This document shows, piece by piece, positions 49,641 to 59,658 of a stretch of DNA of 64,000 nucleotides. The stretch comes from Aliterella atlantica CENA595 (GTDB lineage: Bacteria > Cyanobacteriota > Cyanobacteriia > Cyanobacteriales > Chroococcidiopsidaceae): contig NZ_JYON01000017.1 of assembly GCF_000952155.1 (NCBI RefSeq), positions 1-64,000 of the forward strand. The letters run 5' to 3'. Within the stretch, counting starts at the first letter, position 1. Every line of letters starts with the position of its first letter. The translations under genes were made by a program, and so were the position numbers. The notes under the pieces were generated by a model. It saw only the letters and a list, made by a program, of their open reading frames with translations. It did no database searches and was not told the DNA's origin.

Positions 49641-52600
49641 TTAATTTTTTGTCCAAAATTTTAATGGTTCGAATTCTGATGTGCGGCTGAAATACTCTCG
49701 CTCGGCGATAATTAGGGCTTCTGCGGCTTTGGCATCTAATGGTCTAGAGAAGAAATAGCCTTGCCCGTATTCGCATTTTAAGGATTTAAGCTGATACATT
49801 TGCTTTTTGGTTTCAATCCCTTCGGCTACTGTATCCATGCCCAAATTCCAAGCTAGTCCAACGACTGTACGAATAATTTCGATTTTGCCCAAATCGACAT
49901 CGACGCTGTTAACAAACGAGCGGTCGATTTTCAAAGTATCGATCGGAAAACTATGCATATAACTCAAAGATGAGTAACCTGTGCCAAAGTCATCTAGAGA
50001 CAAACGGATACCTAAAGCTTGCATCTGCACGAGCATCGCATTGACGGCAGCAGCATTTTCTACTAATACGCTTTCAGTAATTTCTAATTTCAAACTATAA
50101 CTATTAAGCTGAGTTTCTTGTAAAATCTGGGCGATTTGCTCGATTAAATCGCTTTGGGCGAACTGTTTGGTAGATAAATTTGCGCTCATAATCAAGCGTT
50201 GCTTGCTGGGAAATTGGTCTTGCCACGCCTTCAGTTGACGGCAAGCTTCGCGCAGTACCCAAGAACCAATCGGGTTGATCAATCCTGTAGCTTCGGCAAC
50301 AGGGATAAACTCTACTGGAGAAATAAAACCTCGTTCGGGATGTTGCCAGCGAATCAGTGCCTCAAATCCGCTGATGCGGCAAGTTTTGAGCGAGACAATC
50401 GGCTGGTAATATAGGACAAATTCTTCACGAGCGATCGCTTTTCGCAAATCTTGTTCTAATTGCAGTCGCGCCATCGATTGTTCGCGGGCAGTGCTATCAA
50501 AAATTTGATAGCCTCCAGCAATTCCATGCTCTTTGGCGCGGTACATGGTAACGTCTGCATCGCGTAAGATGTCTGCCGATTTCTTGTAGCCCGTACTACT
50601 CAAGGCAACCCCAATACTCACGCTGGCAAAGATTTCGTTGCCATCAATCGTAAAGGGCAAGGCTAGTTCTGCTTGCAGGCGCTCGGCAACTTGGATGGCA
50701 TTATCCTTGTCTTTGATATTATCTAGCAAAATTGTAAATTCATCGCCCCCCAAGCGGGCTACAGTATCTTCAGGACGCACGCACGACTCTAGTTTGCGGG
50801 CGATTTCTGCTAACAGGCGATCGCCTAGTAAATGCCCGAAGTTGTCATTAATAAATTTAAATCTGTTAAGGTCTAAGAATAGTACGGCAAATAAATAGCT
50901 GCGCTCCTCTCTAGCGCGGCTGAGGGCATCTTCTAATAGCTCCATAAATAAACCGCGATTTGCTAGCCCTGTCAAGCTGTCGTGGCAAGATTCGTAGACT
51001 AATTGTGCTTCTGCGGCTTTTTTGGCGGTAATATCGGTTTGAGAACCAGCCATGCGATGATATCTGCCATCGCTACCTTTGACAGCAATACCTCGAACTA
51101 ACATCCAGCGTTCTTTGCCATCTTGATGCAAAATTCGGCATTCAGTTTCTAAGTGAGACGATTTCCCTTCGAGATGCTCGGCGATCGCGCTTTGCAAACA
51201 ATCTACATCTTCAGGATGTACGCGACTAAACCATTCTTCTGCAGTATTGCCCATCTCTTTATCCCCTAACCCAAACATAGCTTTCCACCGAGGAGAAAAA
51301 TAAATTTCTTGCGACTTTAAATTCCAATCCCACAATCCATCGTTTGCACCAAGTTCGGCTAGAGCGTATCTTTCTTCGCTCTGGCGCAGGGCTTGTTGCG
51401 TTAATCGACGTTCTTCTTCTACTCCAATGGCAGCGCTAATAATTCCCAAAATTTTGCGATCGCTTTGGCTAACAATATACTTTTCTTCATACAGGGCGCA
51501 GGTTATACCGATTTGGTTGTTGTTACATTTGACTGCTTGACCGATGTAAGTTTGCCAGTTTTCACGCAGAATATTCTGTTCGCTTTGAACGAATTTGCTG
51601 TTTGCTAAGTCGCTGACAATAAATGCTTCGCCGCTATTTTGCGCGATCGCTTCTGTGCAAATTCGCGCGATCGCTGTATCGCCATCAAGAGCGCCTTTTG
51701 TTGTACTCCATTGCCCTACTAAGGTTAAAACGCCATCCTCAAGGCGGTAATACAAAACACAATTTGCTACTAACAATTCGCCGCCAAGTGTTGTTAGCTT
51801 TTGAATGTTGACGATTGGATCGGCTGTAAAACTCAAAAAACACTCGTTGATTTTGGCTAAACGTTCTTCGAGTTGTTGGCGCTCTGTAATATCTCGCTTT
51901 ACTGCTACGTGGTGCGTAATTACACCAGATGAATTAAATATTGGCGAAATAGTTACTTCCTGGTGATACAACTTGCCATCTTTACGTTTGCCAATGTATT
52001 TACCGCTCCATACTTGACCGTTTTTTAAGGTGTTTGATATGTTTTCATAAAAACATCTATCGTGTTGTCCGCTTCTGAGTAAGGCGGCTGATGTTTTACC
52101 TATTACCTCAGCACGCTGATAGCCAGTAATTTTTTCAAAGGCTGGGTTAACATAGAGAAATTTCGCCTCTGTATCGGTAATTTCGATGGCTTCTACTACT
52201 TGTTCTATCGCTGTGGATAATAAAGTGTTTTCTGCTTCGGCTTTTTGGCAATCGCTAATATCTCGCGCAACACAAATTAATCCCTGGATTTCTCCTGTTT
52301 CGTCTTGCAATAACGAACTGGAAAAGCTGATAGGTAATCTAGTCCCATCTTTTTTTAAATAGTTAGTTGTAATATTACTAACTACTTGTCCTGCAAAGTC
52401 AAAATTTATATCGTTTAATATGAGATCGATAGTTACACCGATTAATTCTGATTCTTTATAACCTAAATATTTTGTAGTTACTTGATTGAGCTTGATTATT
52501 TTATTAGTTTTGTCTAAAAATATTAAACTATCACCTGTTGCTGTTAAAACACTGTCGACATAATTTGTTCTAAAGCTTGATGAGGGGTAAACATTGATAA

Positions 52601-53090
52601 TATCTTTTAACTTTATTTCGCCTTTGGCAATATTTTTAAAGTTAAGTATTCGTCGATCTAAAGAGCGTAGTATAAATAAAATGCTAGCAGTGCTGACAAT
52701 TAAAATGGCTATAGCTAAAAAAGTAACTAAACTATTTGCATTTGTAAGTGACCTTTCAAGTTTGGCATTTCTTTCTATTAATTCTGTAGGCGTATATATT
52801 GCAGAAATATGCAGTCGAGATGGTAGATTTATACTAAATTGAGCAGCAGGCAAAATAGCTGCTTTTGAAGTATAATTATTTTGAGCGATCGCCTGTGAAT
52901 ATCTTCGGGCAAAATCTAATTCTGCCTCATTTCCTGTTGTAAATAAAATAGTTTTTATAGATGAATTTTCCCCTATTCGAGCGAACTTAGCTGCAAAAAC
53001 TAAATTGCGAATAAGTAGGAAACTAGATATTGTTCCTGTCATCAAAGGAAGGACAAGGAAAATAAGAATTAACTTATAAAGGGGCTTCAT
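49641..53090 (-). CDS. PAS/GAF sensor with GGDEF and EAL domains
   Basis: The 1149-residue membrane signalling protein has an N-terminal hydrophobic segment (~8-30) and another at ~120-140 enclosing a short periplasmic part. PAS domains follow (~170-285, ~290-405), then a GAF-like region (~410-560), a third PAS (~570-690), GGDEF (~705-865) and EAL (~880-1130). GGDEF is intact (RLGGDEFTILLDN), as are EALIRWQHPERG and the later EAL metal sites LDDFGTGYSSL, so both synthesis and breakdown of cyclic di-GMP are possible. Input signals are unknown. It is the largest regulator in the window and apparently monocistronic. Confidence 0.9.
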   Translation of the reverse strand: MKPLYKLILIFLVLPLMTGTISSFLLIRNLVFAAKFARIGENSSIKTILFTTGNEAELDFARRYSQAIAQNNYTSKAAILPAAQFSINLPSRLHISAIYTPTELIERNAKLERSLTNANSLVTFLAIAILIVSTASILFILRSLDRRILNFKNIAKGEIKLKDIINVYPSSSFRTNYVDSVLTATGDSLIFLDKTNKIIKLNQVTTKYLGYKESELIGVTIDLILNDINFDFAGQVVSNITTNYLKKDGTRLPISFSSSLLQDETGEIQGLICVARDISDCQKAEAENTLLSTAIEQVVEAIEITDTEAKFLYVNPAFEKITGYQRAEVIGKTSAALLRSGQHDRCFYENISNTLKNGQVWSGKYIGKRKDGKLYHQEVTISPIFNSSGVITHHVAVKRDITERQQLEERLAKINECFLSFTADPIVNIQKLTTLGGELLVANCVLYYRLEDGVLTLVGQWSTTKGALDGDTAIARICTEAIAQNSGEAFIVSDLANSKFVQSEQNILRENWQTYIGQAVKCNNNQIGITCALYEEKYIVSQSDRKILGIISAAIGVEEERRLTQQALRQSEERYALAELGANDGLWDWNLKSQEIYFSPRWKAMFGLGDKEMGNTAEEWFSRVHPEDVDCLQSAIAEHLEGKSSHLETECRILHQDGKERWMLVRGIAVKGSDGRYHRMAGSQTDITAKKAAEAQLVYESCHDSLTGLANRGLFMELLEDALSRAREERSYLFAVLFLDLNRFKFINDNFGHLLGDRLLAEIARKLESCVRPEDTVARLGGDEFTILLDNIKDKDNAIQVAERLQAELALPFTIDGNEIFASVSIGVALSSTGYKKSADILRDADVTMYRAKEHGIAGGYQIFDSTAREQSMARLQLEQDLRKAIAREEFVLYYQPIVSLKTCRISGFEALIRWQHPERGFISPVEFIPVAEATGLINPIGSWVLREACRQLKAWQDQFPSKQRLIMSANLSTKQFAQSDLIEQIAQILQETQLNSYSLKLEITESVLVENAAAVNAMLVQMQALGIRLSLDDFGTGYSSLSYMHSFPIDTLKIDRSFVNSVDVDLGKIEIIRTVVGLAWNLGMDTVAEGIETKKQMYQLKSLKCEYGQGYFFSRPLDAKAAEALIIAEREYFSRTSEFEPLKFWTKN

Positions 53091-53433
53091 TTTTTATTTG
53101 TATCTTTGCTGTTACTGACATAATTTATGTTCTCAGACAAACAGATCGAGCTTTTACATTCAAATAGTAACGGGTGTATATTATGAATTTTTGCTTAATT
53201 TAATTTAGGGGGCAATAGCATTAATTGAGAGAATTCATCTAGGCATGATATTAAGAAAGGTATAGTTTTTTGACAAAATTAAAGGCACAAGTAGAAATAG
53301 TTAGGTAACAGGCGATCGCCATATTTGCTTAATACTAACTAAAATAGGGATAGAGTAAGTCCCTATCCCTATTTTTCCCTACAACAGTAAAGATCGAACA
53401 GATTTATCTCAGTAAAATTACTGATTTTATGAA
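53091..53433. other. Intergenic region between two leftward genes
   Basis: It holds the upstream region of the GGDEF/EAL gene and the hairpin at 53341-53375 that would end the preceding gene. Nothing else is recognised. Confidence 0.5.
53341..53375 (-). terminator. Probable terminator hairpin after the barrel protein gene
   Basis: Perfect 13-bp arms AAAATAGGGATAG and CTATCCCTATTTT around nine bases. Read on the minus strand it follows the gene ending at 53434 and ends in TTTT. Its A/T flanks allow bidirectional use. Confidence 0.65.
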
Positions 53434-53940
53434 CTAAAACCGCCAGCCAATACCACCTTGGATGGAAATAGCATTACCGCCATTACCTTTGTATCCATCA
53501 ACAGCAATAACAGCGTTGCCAAAAATCACCGTATTGCTGTTAGGTAGAACGTAATCAATCCCAGGTTGAATCGCAAAGCTAGTTTGATTGCCTACTGGAG
53601 ATAAACTATCGCCGCTAGTCAAAACAAAGCCAGCACCCACGTAAGCATCAGTTTGCCAATTGAGGGGGAGATCGTAGGAAACCGTTGGCACAATAGCTGT
53701 ATTACCGCCAATTAAAGCTTGAGTGCGTACAGAAATAGGTAGCTTGAGAAACTTATAACGCACGCCAACAGCACCACCTAAAGATTGTTCCTCTTGGCTA
53801 GAATCAGTAACGCTCACAGCAGGAGACACGCCAAAATAGCTACCATAGGCGGGTTTAGCCGTAGCAGGTGAGTGATAGATATAGACGAAAAGCGGCATAA
53901 GTCCGCCAAAAACCAAATACTTGAGGCGATCGCTCTTCAT
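53434..53940 (-). CDS. Putative outer-membrane beta-barrel protein
   Basis: The 168-residue protein has a likely signal peptide (~1-28, cleaved after ATA/AKP). Alternating short strands follow, such as YGSYFGVSPAVSVT, LGGAVGVRYKFLKLPISV and DAYVGAGFVLT. It ends AISIQGGIGWRF, and the terminal Phe suits barrel assembly. I do not recognise a specific family. It lies 49 bases after the RDD-pentapeptide gene and could be co-transcribed with it. Confidence 0.6.
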   Translation of the reverse strand: MKSDRLKYLVFGGLMPLFVYIYHSPATAKPAYGSYFGVSPAVSVTDSSQEEQSLGGAVGVRYKFLKLPISVRTQALIGGNTAIVPTVSYDLPLNWQTDAYVGAGFVLTSGDSLSPVGNQTSFAIQPGIDYVLPNSNTVIFGNAVIAVDGYKGNGGNAISIQGGIGWRF

Positions 53941-53988
53941 TGCTTTTTTTATTAATTAAGAAGGAGATAAGGGGGACCACAGGGGGAT

Positions 53989-56115
53989 CTACGGACAACG
54001 GGGATGGCGACCACCTTGAGTACAAATGTAGGCAATTTGCTTAGGATCGAGGTTTTTGACGTTTGTAAAGTCTACGCCTTCGACTACAGCCGATTTTGCC
54101 TCGGTTGGAGGTGTTTCGATAAACTGGTCTGATTGGATAGAGTTTGACTGAGCAAAAATTGCTCCTTGCAAATCTGCTCCTGTCAAATCAGCTTCCCGCA
54201 AATCGGCTTGAGTAAGATCGGCATGGCGTAAGTTGGCATTTTGCATCTGCGCTTGCTTCAAGTTAGTGCTTTGGAGACGAGCAGCGTTGAGGTTGGCGTT
54301 GTTGAGATTAGCGCGGCTCAAATCAGCTTTAGATAAATCGGCTCCTTGCCAATTGGATGCTTTCAAGTTAGCTTGTTGCAAGTTAGTACCCAAGGCACTA
54401 GCGCGACTCAAACGCGCAGCGGATAAATCGGCTTTAGCTAAATTGGCTGCACCTAAATTTGCGCCAGTTAAACTAGCTTCTGCTAGCACTGCTTGTTGTA
54501 AATTTGCCTCTACCATCTGAGTGCTGCTTAAGTTAGCGCTTTTGAGGTTAGCACCAGTAAGGTTAGCTTGGTTGAGGATGGCGTGTAGCAAGTTAGCGCC
54601 TGGGAGCGTAACGCGGCTAAGATCGGCATCTGTTAGGTTGGCTGCTTGTAGTTGCGCGTCAGTTAAATTAGCGATCGCACCATTTTCTTGATTTTGCCAG
54701 CGAGTACCTTGCAAGCTAGCGCCGTTAAGATTTGCACCTTTTAGGTCGATTCCTGATAGATCGATGCGATCTAGTACCAAGCTAAAACCAACAACAGGAG
54801 CGCTGGTGTGACCTAAATTTGTCCAGCTTAAGTCTTGCGATCGCAGTTTACCGCTGTATATTGTCATAATTTGGGCGATCGCTGCTTGGTTTGCTTGCAG
54901 TTTTTCGCTGCTACTTGGATCTTGTGCTAGCGATTGGTTCAGGCGTTGCAAATATGGTAAGGCTCTAGGTCCGCTTGTTACCAGTGCTTGTTGCACGATC
55001 TTACTTAATTCGGAATTGTCTGATTCTTGTACGAGGAGGTTGACAAGTAACTGCATCGCTTGGGGAGCGTTGACTGTTCCCAAGTTAAGAATTGCTTGTT
55101 CGCGCTCTGACAAACTAGCGTCTGAATTAGCGCTTAATATTTTTGTCGCTGCTAATAGTTGTTCGCTGTTGTAAGCGGCGATTTGTCCGCTATTTATTTG
55201 CGTCCGAACATAGACTTGCGTACCAATCAAAGTTCCCAAAACTGCAGTTGCACTGCAACTTGCGATCGCAACTAAGGCAAATCTAGGATTTTGGCGCATC
55301 CACAACCATAAATCTAAATTGCGCTGTTTGACTTTAGGCAGCGCGACAATAGCGGCGTTAGCTCCATTATTTGCAGGTTTGCGCCCGCGGTAGATATTGG
55401 ATGTGTCCCATTCAATCGGCTGACCGTTTTCCGCACTCAAACGCCCAGAAATGGGCGCATAAACGCGATTGGCATTAATAACGTACGTTCCTGCCAAGCG
55501 ATCGTGAAACGAGCGGCGCTGGCGGTCAAATCGGGCGCTCATACCTTCTGCCAATACCATTAACCCTGCTAAGGATATAAGCATGGTGGGGTTGGGGAAT
55601 AGTCCCGTACAGCGCCATAGTGTATAAGCAATTGTCAGTGGCAATCCCCAAGTCCCAACACCTTCACGGACTAATATTTTAGTAATGCCTGGTGGTTTTC
55701 CAGCGCTGGTGACAACTCTGAGTCCAAACCACCGCTTGGGTAAGGTGCTGCCTGTTTTGGCTAGTAGATATATTTGCCAACTGCTTAGAGCAATTGGTGT
55801 CAATAGGGCAACCGACCATAGTACATTTGTAAGTGGTGGTACTTGCTTATTTTCCTCGCTTTGCGGCAGCGCCAACGTAGTTGCGATCGCTTTTTGGGCT
55901 GTGGCTACTACTGGATTTAGCGGTACTTGTTCTCCTGTTAAATGGTGTTGGACAAAGTTCCCTATGCTCAAGGGAACTAATGCGCTCGTTGCAATCATCG
56001 ATACTTCAATCGCCCAAGCCGCAAAGCGCCTAGTTACCAAAGGTTGCGTTCGCAACTTTGCTTGCCTAAATTTGCGATCTTGGTTGATACCTCTCCCCAC
56101 ACTTGGATTAGCCAT
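53989..56115 (-). CDS. RDD domain plus pentapeptide-repeat protein
   Basis: The 708-residue membrane protein starts with an RDD-type domain (~28-215) with three or so membrane helices: RRFAAWAIEVSMIATSALVP, RWFGLRVVTSAGKPP and RSFHDRLAGTYVI. A further membrane segment lies at ~278-300 and a helical region at ~320-400. A long pentapeptide-repeat solenoid (~435-670) follows, with A(N/D)L units such as ANLTGANLKSANL. The C-terminal tail has two Cys (YICTQGGRHPRC). Pentapeptide solenoids act as protein or DNA mimics or scaffolds; no specific role is evident here. Confidence 0.85.
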   Translation of the reverse strand: MANPSVGRGINQDRKFRQAKLRTQPLVTRRFAAWAIEVSMIATSALVPLSIGNFVQHHLTGEQVPLNPVVATAQKAIATTLALPQSEENKQVPPLTNVLWSVALLTPIALSSWQIYLLAKTGSTLPKRWFGLRVVTSAGKPPGITKILVREGVGTWGLPLTIAYTLWRCTGLFPNPTMLISLAGLMVLAEGMSARFDRQRRSFHDRLAGTYVINANRVYAPISGRLSAENGQPIEWDTSNIYRGRKPANNGANAAIVALPKVKQRNLDLWLWMRQNPRFALVAIASCSATAVLGTLIGTQVYVRTQINSGQIAAYNSEQLLAATKILSANSDASLSEREQAILNLGTVNAPQAMQLLVNLLVQESDNSELSKIVQQALVTSGPRALPYLQRLNQSLAQDPSSSEKLQANQAAIAQIMTIYSGKLRSQDLSWTNLGHTSAPVVGFSLVLDRIDLSGIDLKGANLNGASLQGTRWQNQENGAIANLTDAQLQAANLTDADLSRVTLPGANLLHAILNQANLTGANLKSANLSSTQMVEANLQQAVLAEASLTGANLGAANLAKADLSAARLSRASALGTNLQQANLKASNWQGADLSKADLSRANLNNANLNAARLQSTNLKQAQMQNANLRHADLTQADLREADLTGADLQGAIFAQSNSIQSDQFIETPPTEAKSAVVEGVDFTNVKNLDPKQIAYICTQGGRHPRCP

Positions 56116-56215
56116 CTGAGATCCTTATATGATTTTTTCTATCCCCAGCATCTCGCCTGCGGATTTGGTTATTTTTTATGTTCGCTGCGCCCGTTTTCCG
56201 CAGAAGCCTCGGACA

Positions 56216-56548
56216 CTAAGCAGCGCGGTTGCGATTTAATAAAAACTGATACATACCGTACACCAGCAAGCCTAGAAATGCCAAACTAAACAGCGAGGCG
56301 ACTAAGCTCAATAAAGTTCGCAAGATGGCAAAGCCTACGACAATCCCCACGCCAGCAACAATTATCTTGCCAGCATTGGGTAATGCCTTAAATAAGCTAA
56401 TAAATTTATTTAAGTTCGATGAAACTGTTGCAGATGGCTTCTGGTTTCCTGGTGTTACTGGTTGAGCGCTGCTTGGCGGTGTATTTAACTCTATTTCTAG
56501 CTTTTCGAGACGGCGCTGTAATTCGCGATCGCTTTGGTCATTACTCAT
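56216..56548 (-). CDS. Hypothetical membrane protein, 110 aa
   Basis: An N-terminal helix with coiled-coil character (RELQRRLEKLEIELN) is followed by a polar linker. Two hydrophobic segments (~60-78 and ~80-103) lead to a short basic tail. I do not recognise a family; similar small proteins in cyanobacteria are annotated as hypothetical. It lies 100 bases upstream of the RDD-pentapeptide gene in the same direction. Confidence 0.65.
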   Translation of the reverse strand: MSNDQSDRELQRRLEKLEIELNTPPSSAQPVTPGNQKPSATVSSNLNKFISLFKALPNAGKIIVAGVGIVVGFAILRTLLSLVASLFSLAFLGLLVYGMYQFLLNRNRAA

Positions 56549-56824
56549 TGCTGGTTAACGCTCTATTGATGGTATCAGCCAAAAATTATAATTTAGCTTA
56601 ACTTAGGTATTTAGCGAAATTTTAGCTAATTTTAGTTTTTCCAGCTAACTCCATAGGCATGATAAATTCAAGAGCGATCGCAATTTAACCGATCCCTATT
56701 GCAGGTATCTGTATAAACTGCACTAATAACTCGATTTTTAACTTTTGTATATTCTTATATAGAAGTATTAATATGTATTTATTTATACTAGCAAACTGTT
56801 CGCTGCGTTCGACTCCTAGCAAAA

Positions 56825-57196
56825 TTAGTCTTCTAGAGCTTTGGTTGGTACTTCTACAGCTTGCACTTCGATTGTCCCAGAAGGAGTCAAACGGCTAAAC
56901 TTACCTTGCTCTACTTTTAACGGTTCGCCACAGCTAGGACATTGGAGTTGAGTTTTATTTAAGCCTGTAAATTCGTAGCGACACACAGGACAATTGGCTT
57001 GAATCAGATTTTTTTGCAGCCACCACTGAAATCCAAAAAACCCTAACACTGGTACTAACAGCAACAAACCCACCAAAACTAAAAACCAATTCACCAGCCA
57101 GCCTAAACCTACCGAACCTAGCAACCAAATAATTGTCAAGGCGGTGAGCCAACGACCTAAACTGGAAAAATTAACATCAAAAGATTTCAAGCTCAT
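56825..57196 (-). CDS. Membrane protein with zinc-ribbon
   Basis: The 123-residue protein has two adjacent hydrophobic segments (~18-34 and ~36-58). A small zinc-ribbon follows (NCPVCRYEF ... LQCPSCGEPL, four Cys), then a C-terminal strand-rich part. I choose the start at 57196 (MSLKSFDVNFSS), because the longer frame from 57274 would add 26 residues without support. The ribbon may bind zinc. It is upstream-adjacent to the anti-sigma-like kinase gene, which ends 92 bases away. Function unknown. Confidence 0.65.
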   Translation of the reverse strand: MSLKSFDVNFSSLGRWLTALTIIWLLGSVGLGWLVNWFLVLVGLLLLVPVLGFFGFQWWLQKNLIQANCPVCRYEFTGLNKTQLQCPSCGEPLKVEQGKFSRLTPSGTIEVQAVEVPTKALED

Positions 57197-57288
57197 ATTT
57201 ACGGTTGTTGTATTGCTCTCTATTTTAGGATAGCTAATTTCTAGAAGCGTTTGATTTAGGAACAAGGGAGGCAAAGGAGCGCTGAAAT

Positions 57289-57717
57289 TTAACTTAAAGT
57301 GCCGTATTTGACGATTAGCAAACAGTTTCTTCCGTCTTCGCCGCGTTCGTAGACTACTCTATCTGCCAAACGCCGCAAGAGAAACCAACCGTATCCACCT
57401 TCTTGTAGCGTACCTGGTTCTGGTTCTTTAATCGCATCGGGGTTAAATGGCTTGCCTTTGTCCCAAATTCTAATTTCAAATCTGTCAGTCCATAAAGTTA
57501 AATCGATATCAATGGTTGTTTCTGGGGGTAAAGATTGATGGGCATGACGAACAGCGTTGGTAAATCCCTCAGCTAGAGCTAAATTCAGGCGATAAAGCTC
57601 TCGATCTGACCATAACAGTAAAGGTAGATGTCGCAGACAAAATTGCTCGAACCATTGTTGAACTTGGTTGAGAAATTCCAGATTGGTATATACCGTCAAA
57701 TGGTCTTGCTTTAACAT
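57289..57717 (-). CDS. Anti-sigma factor type histidine-kinase-like ATPase (RsbW-like)
   Basis: The 142-residue protein has a GHKL ATP-binding domain of the anti-sigma regulatory type: the N box ALAEGFTNAVRHAH, the G1 box WDKGKPFNPDA and the glycine-rich GGYGWFLLRRLADRV. Such proteins bind and switch partner anti-anti-sigma (STAS) proteins or sigma factors by phosphorylation. No STAS gene is adjacent, so the partner is outside the window. In cyanobacteria this group is linked to stress regulation; the specific role is not visible. Confidence 0.85.
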   Translation of the reverse strand: MLKQDHLTVYTNLEFLNQVQQWFEQFCLRHLPLLLWSDRELYRLNLALAEGFTNAVRHAHQSLPPETTIDIDLTLWTDRFEIRIWDKGKPFNPDAIKEPEPGTLQEGGYGWFLLRRLADRVVYERGEDGRNCLLIVKYGTLS

Positions 57718-58159
57718 AAACTAGCTCGACCGCAGTTTGAGTTCAAAACAGGGCAGTAGACTTTTAGCAAAAGTACCTTTTGCAAGATGCACGAGTCAAG
57801 ATTAACAGCAAAATTAAACTATTGGACTGCAAAGCCCTTTACTTTATAACCGACTTTGGCAAAAACTTGAATAATTAGCTAAAAGCTCAAAGATTTGACT
57901 GCATAATTCGCGCATTCGCGCTGTTTTATTGGGTACAAACTTCCAGAAAAATCTTGGATACCAGGTGGTCTTTAATTAGTAGCGCTTTTTTGCCCCTACC
58001 AATTGTAATTACGAATTATCAATTATGAATTACCACTTTGTGGCTCGATCGCAATTAATATCTATAAAAATTGACACCTGTAATGTTTCTTGGCAGCACA
58101 AAAGCACTAAGTAGGAAACTACAGGTGTCAATGCATGAATCTAGGAGATTCTAGCGAGT
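57718..58159. other. Intergenic region between the RsbW-like and petD genes
   Basis: It holds the petBD terminator (58071-58131) and an AATTACGAATTATC-type short repeat near 58005-58033. The upstream region of the RsbW-like gene is also here. No gene is seen. Confidence 0.5.
58071..58131 (-). terminator. Long terminator hairpin downstream of petBD
   Basis: Perfect 12-bp arms TTGACACCTGTA and TACAGGTGTCAA are extended by GTTTC/GAAAC. On the minus strand it follows petD by 29 bases and is followed by TTTTT. Confidence 0.8.
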
Positions 58160-58642
58160 TTAGAACAGACCAAATGTAAATGACTTATCAATTGGGAAAG
58201 CTGCACCAATACCCAGCCATAATGTAATCAACGTCCCAATCAGAAATACTGTAGTCGCAACGGGACGGCGGAAGGGGTTTTGAAACTTGTTGACGTTCTC
58301 GATAAAGGGAACAGCAATAAGTCCTAGAGGCACAGAAGCCATCGCCAAAACGCCTATAAGTTTGTTAGGAACTGAACGCAGAATTTGGAATACCGGATAC
58401 AAGTACCATTCTGGAAGAATTTCTAGAGGAGTTGCAAAGGGATTTGCTGGTTCTCCACTCATGACAGGATCTAACACCGATAGAGCAACAATACAGGCTC
58501 CTGTTCCCAAAATTACTACTGGGAAGATATATAGCAGGTCGTTAGGCCATGCGGGTTCGCCATAATAGTTATGACCCATACCCAATGCTAGCTTTTCGCG
58601 TAATTTGGGATCTGTTAGATCCGGCTTTTTAATCGTTGCCAT
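58160..58642 (-). CDS. petD: Cytochrome b6f complex subunit IV
   Basis: The 160-residue thylakoid protein completes the quinol-oxidising core of the cytochrome b6f complex. It starts [19 protein letters not shown] and has three membrane helices. The quinol-site sequence [18 protein letters not shown] (PEWY motif) is intact. Length equals the family's usual 160. It follows petB by 73 bases, a spacing that contains a CAGTGAC tandem repeat, and ends before a strong terminator. Confidence 0.97.
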   Translation of the reverse strand: MATIKKPDLTDPKLREKLALGMGHNYYGEPAWPNDLLYIFPVVILGTGACIVALSVLDPVMSGEPANPFATPLEILPEWYLYPVFQILRSVPNKLIGVLAMASVPLGLIAVPFIENVNKFQNPFRRPVATTVFLIGTLITLWLGIGAAFPIDKSFTFGLF

Positions 58643-58679
58643 CTTTAAAAAGTGTTCTCCAAATGTAGGGTGAATAAAA

Positions 58680-58709
58680 CAGTGACCAGTGACCAGTGAC
58701 CAGTGACCA
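58680..58709. repeat. Heptameric (CAGTGAC)n repeat between petB and petD
   Basis: Four units of CAGTGAC lie in the short space between petB and petD, inside the operon. It matches the arrays at 24911, 25876 and 30213. Confidence 0.85.
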
Positions 58710-58715
58710 ATTAAA

Positions 58716-59363
58716 TTACAAAGGACCGGAGATGCCTTGCTTGCGAATCATCAAGAAGTGCAGCAGCATAAATACAGCAATCAGCCAAGGCAAAACAAAG
58801 GTATGAGCGCTGTAATAGCGAGTCAGAGTTGCTTGACCTACACTCGAACCGCCGCGCAACAAATCAGCGATCAACGTGCCTACTACGGGGATTGCTTCTG
58901 GTACGCCGCTAACAATTTTCACAGCCCAGTATCCGACTTGATCCCAAGGCAATGAGTAACCAGTTACACCAAAGGAAACGGTGATGACTGCCAAAACTAC
59001 ACCCGTTACCCAAGTTAACTCGCGGGGCTTTTTGAAGCCGCCTGTAAGATAAACTCGGAAAGTGTGCAAAATCATGATCAACACCATCATGCTTGCTGAC
59101 CAGCGATGAACGGAGCGGATCAGCCAACCGAAGTTAACATCCGTCATGAGGTACTGTACCGAAGAGTAAGCTTCAGCAACAGTAGGTTTGTAGTAAAAGG
59201 TCATTGCAAATCCAGTAGCAAACTGGATTAAAAAGCAAGTTAGAGCCATCCCGCCGAAGCAGTAAAAAATATTAACGTGAGGAGGGACGTACTTACTGGT
59301 TACGTCGTCAGCAAGCGCCTGAATTTCTAAGCGCTCCTCAAACCAGTCGTAAACATTTGCCAT
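58716..59363 (-). CDS. petB: Cytochrome b6
   Basis: The 215-residue thylakoid protein carries the two b hemes and the c-type heme of the b6f complex, which moves electrons from plastoquinol to plastocyanin or cytochrome c6. It starts [20 protein letters not shown]. The heme-ligand histidines are in [20 protein letters not shown] and the paired segment [11 protein letters not shown]...[16 protein letters not shown]. Length and sequence are standard. It is divergent from ctpA with ~295 bases between them holding both promoters. Confidence 0.97.
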   Translation of the reverse strand: MANVYDWFEERLEIQALADDVTSKYVPPHVNIFYCFGGMALTCFLIQFATGFAMTFYYKPTVAEAYSSVQYLMTDVNFGWLIRSVHRWSASMMVLIMILHTFRVYLTGGFKKPRELTWVTGVVLAVITVSFGVTGYSLPWDQVGYWAVKIVSGVPEAIPVVGTLIADLLRGGSSVGQATLTRYYSAHTFVLPWLIAVFMLLHFLMIRKQGISGPL

Positions 59364-59658
59364 ACAATTTTTGAAGTTCCTGAGAATGGATTACGGTTGA
59401 TTAAACTTCTATCACTATTTTAGTTAATAGAAGTTAATTTTCTAAGATTTGCCGATCGCTAGCATTAGCAGCACATTTAGCGTTGTCTAATGCAGTTGAC
59501 GAGCTTGGCTTTAGCTAGTGCGCTACCGTTAACGGTCAGCAGCTAGCTGAGTTTTTCTGCATCAGTTCTATAAAAAAAGTAACATAGTCGAGAGGACGAT
59601 TACATTAATTTGACGAGCAATTAGGGCGCAAAATCCTAGAGATTGACAAAACTAATAG

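Noticed and set aside
54233-54520. Long open frame on the plus strand opposite the pentapeptide-repeat region
   Set aside because: It is the antisense reflection of the A(N/D)L repeats of the RDD-pentapeptide gene; no ribosome-binding site or independent protein character.
55685-56119. 144-codon plus-strand open frame over the N-terminal part of the RDD-pentapeptide gene
   Set aside because: It is fully antisense to a well-supported gene and has no recognisable domain.
56790-56824. tRNA-like T-loop (GTTCGACTCC)
   Set aside because: No acceptor or anticodon arms can be formed around it.
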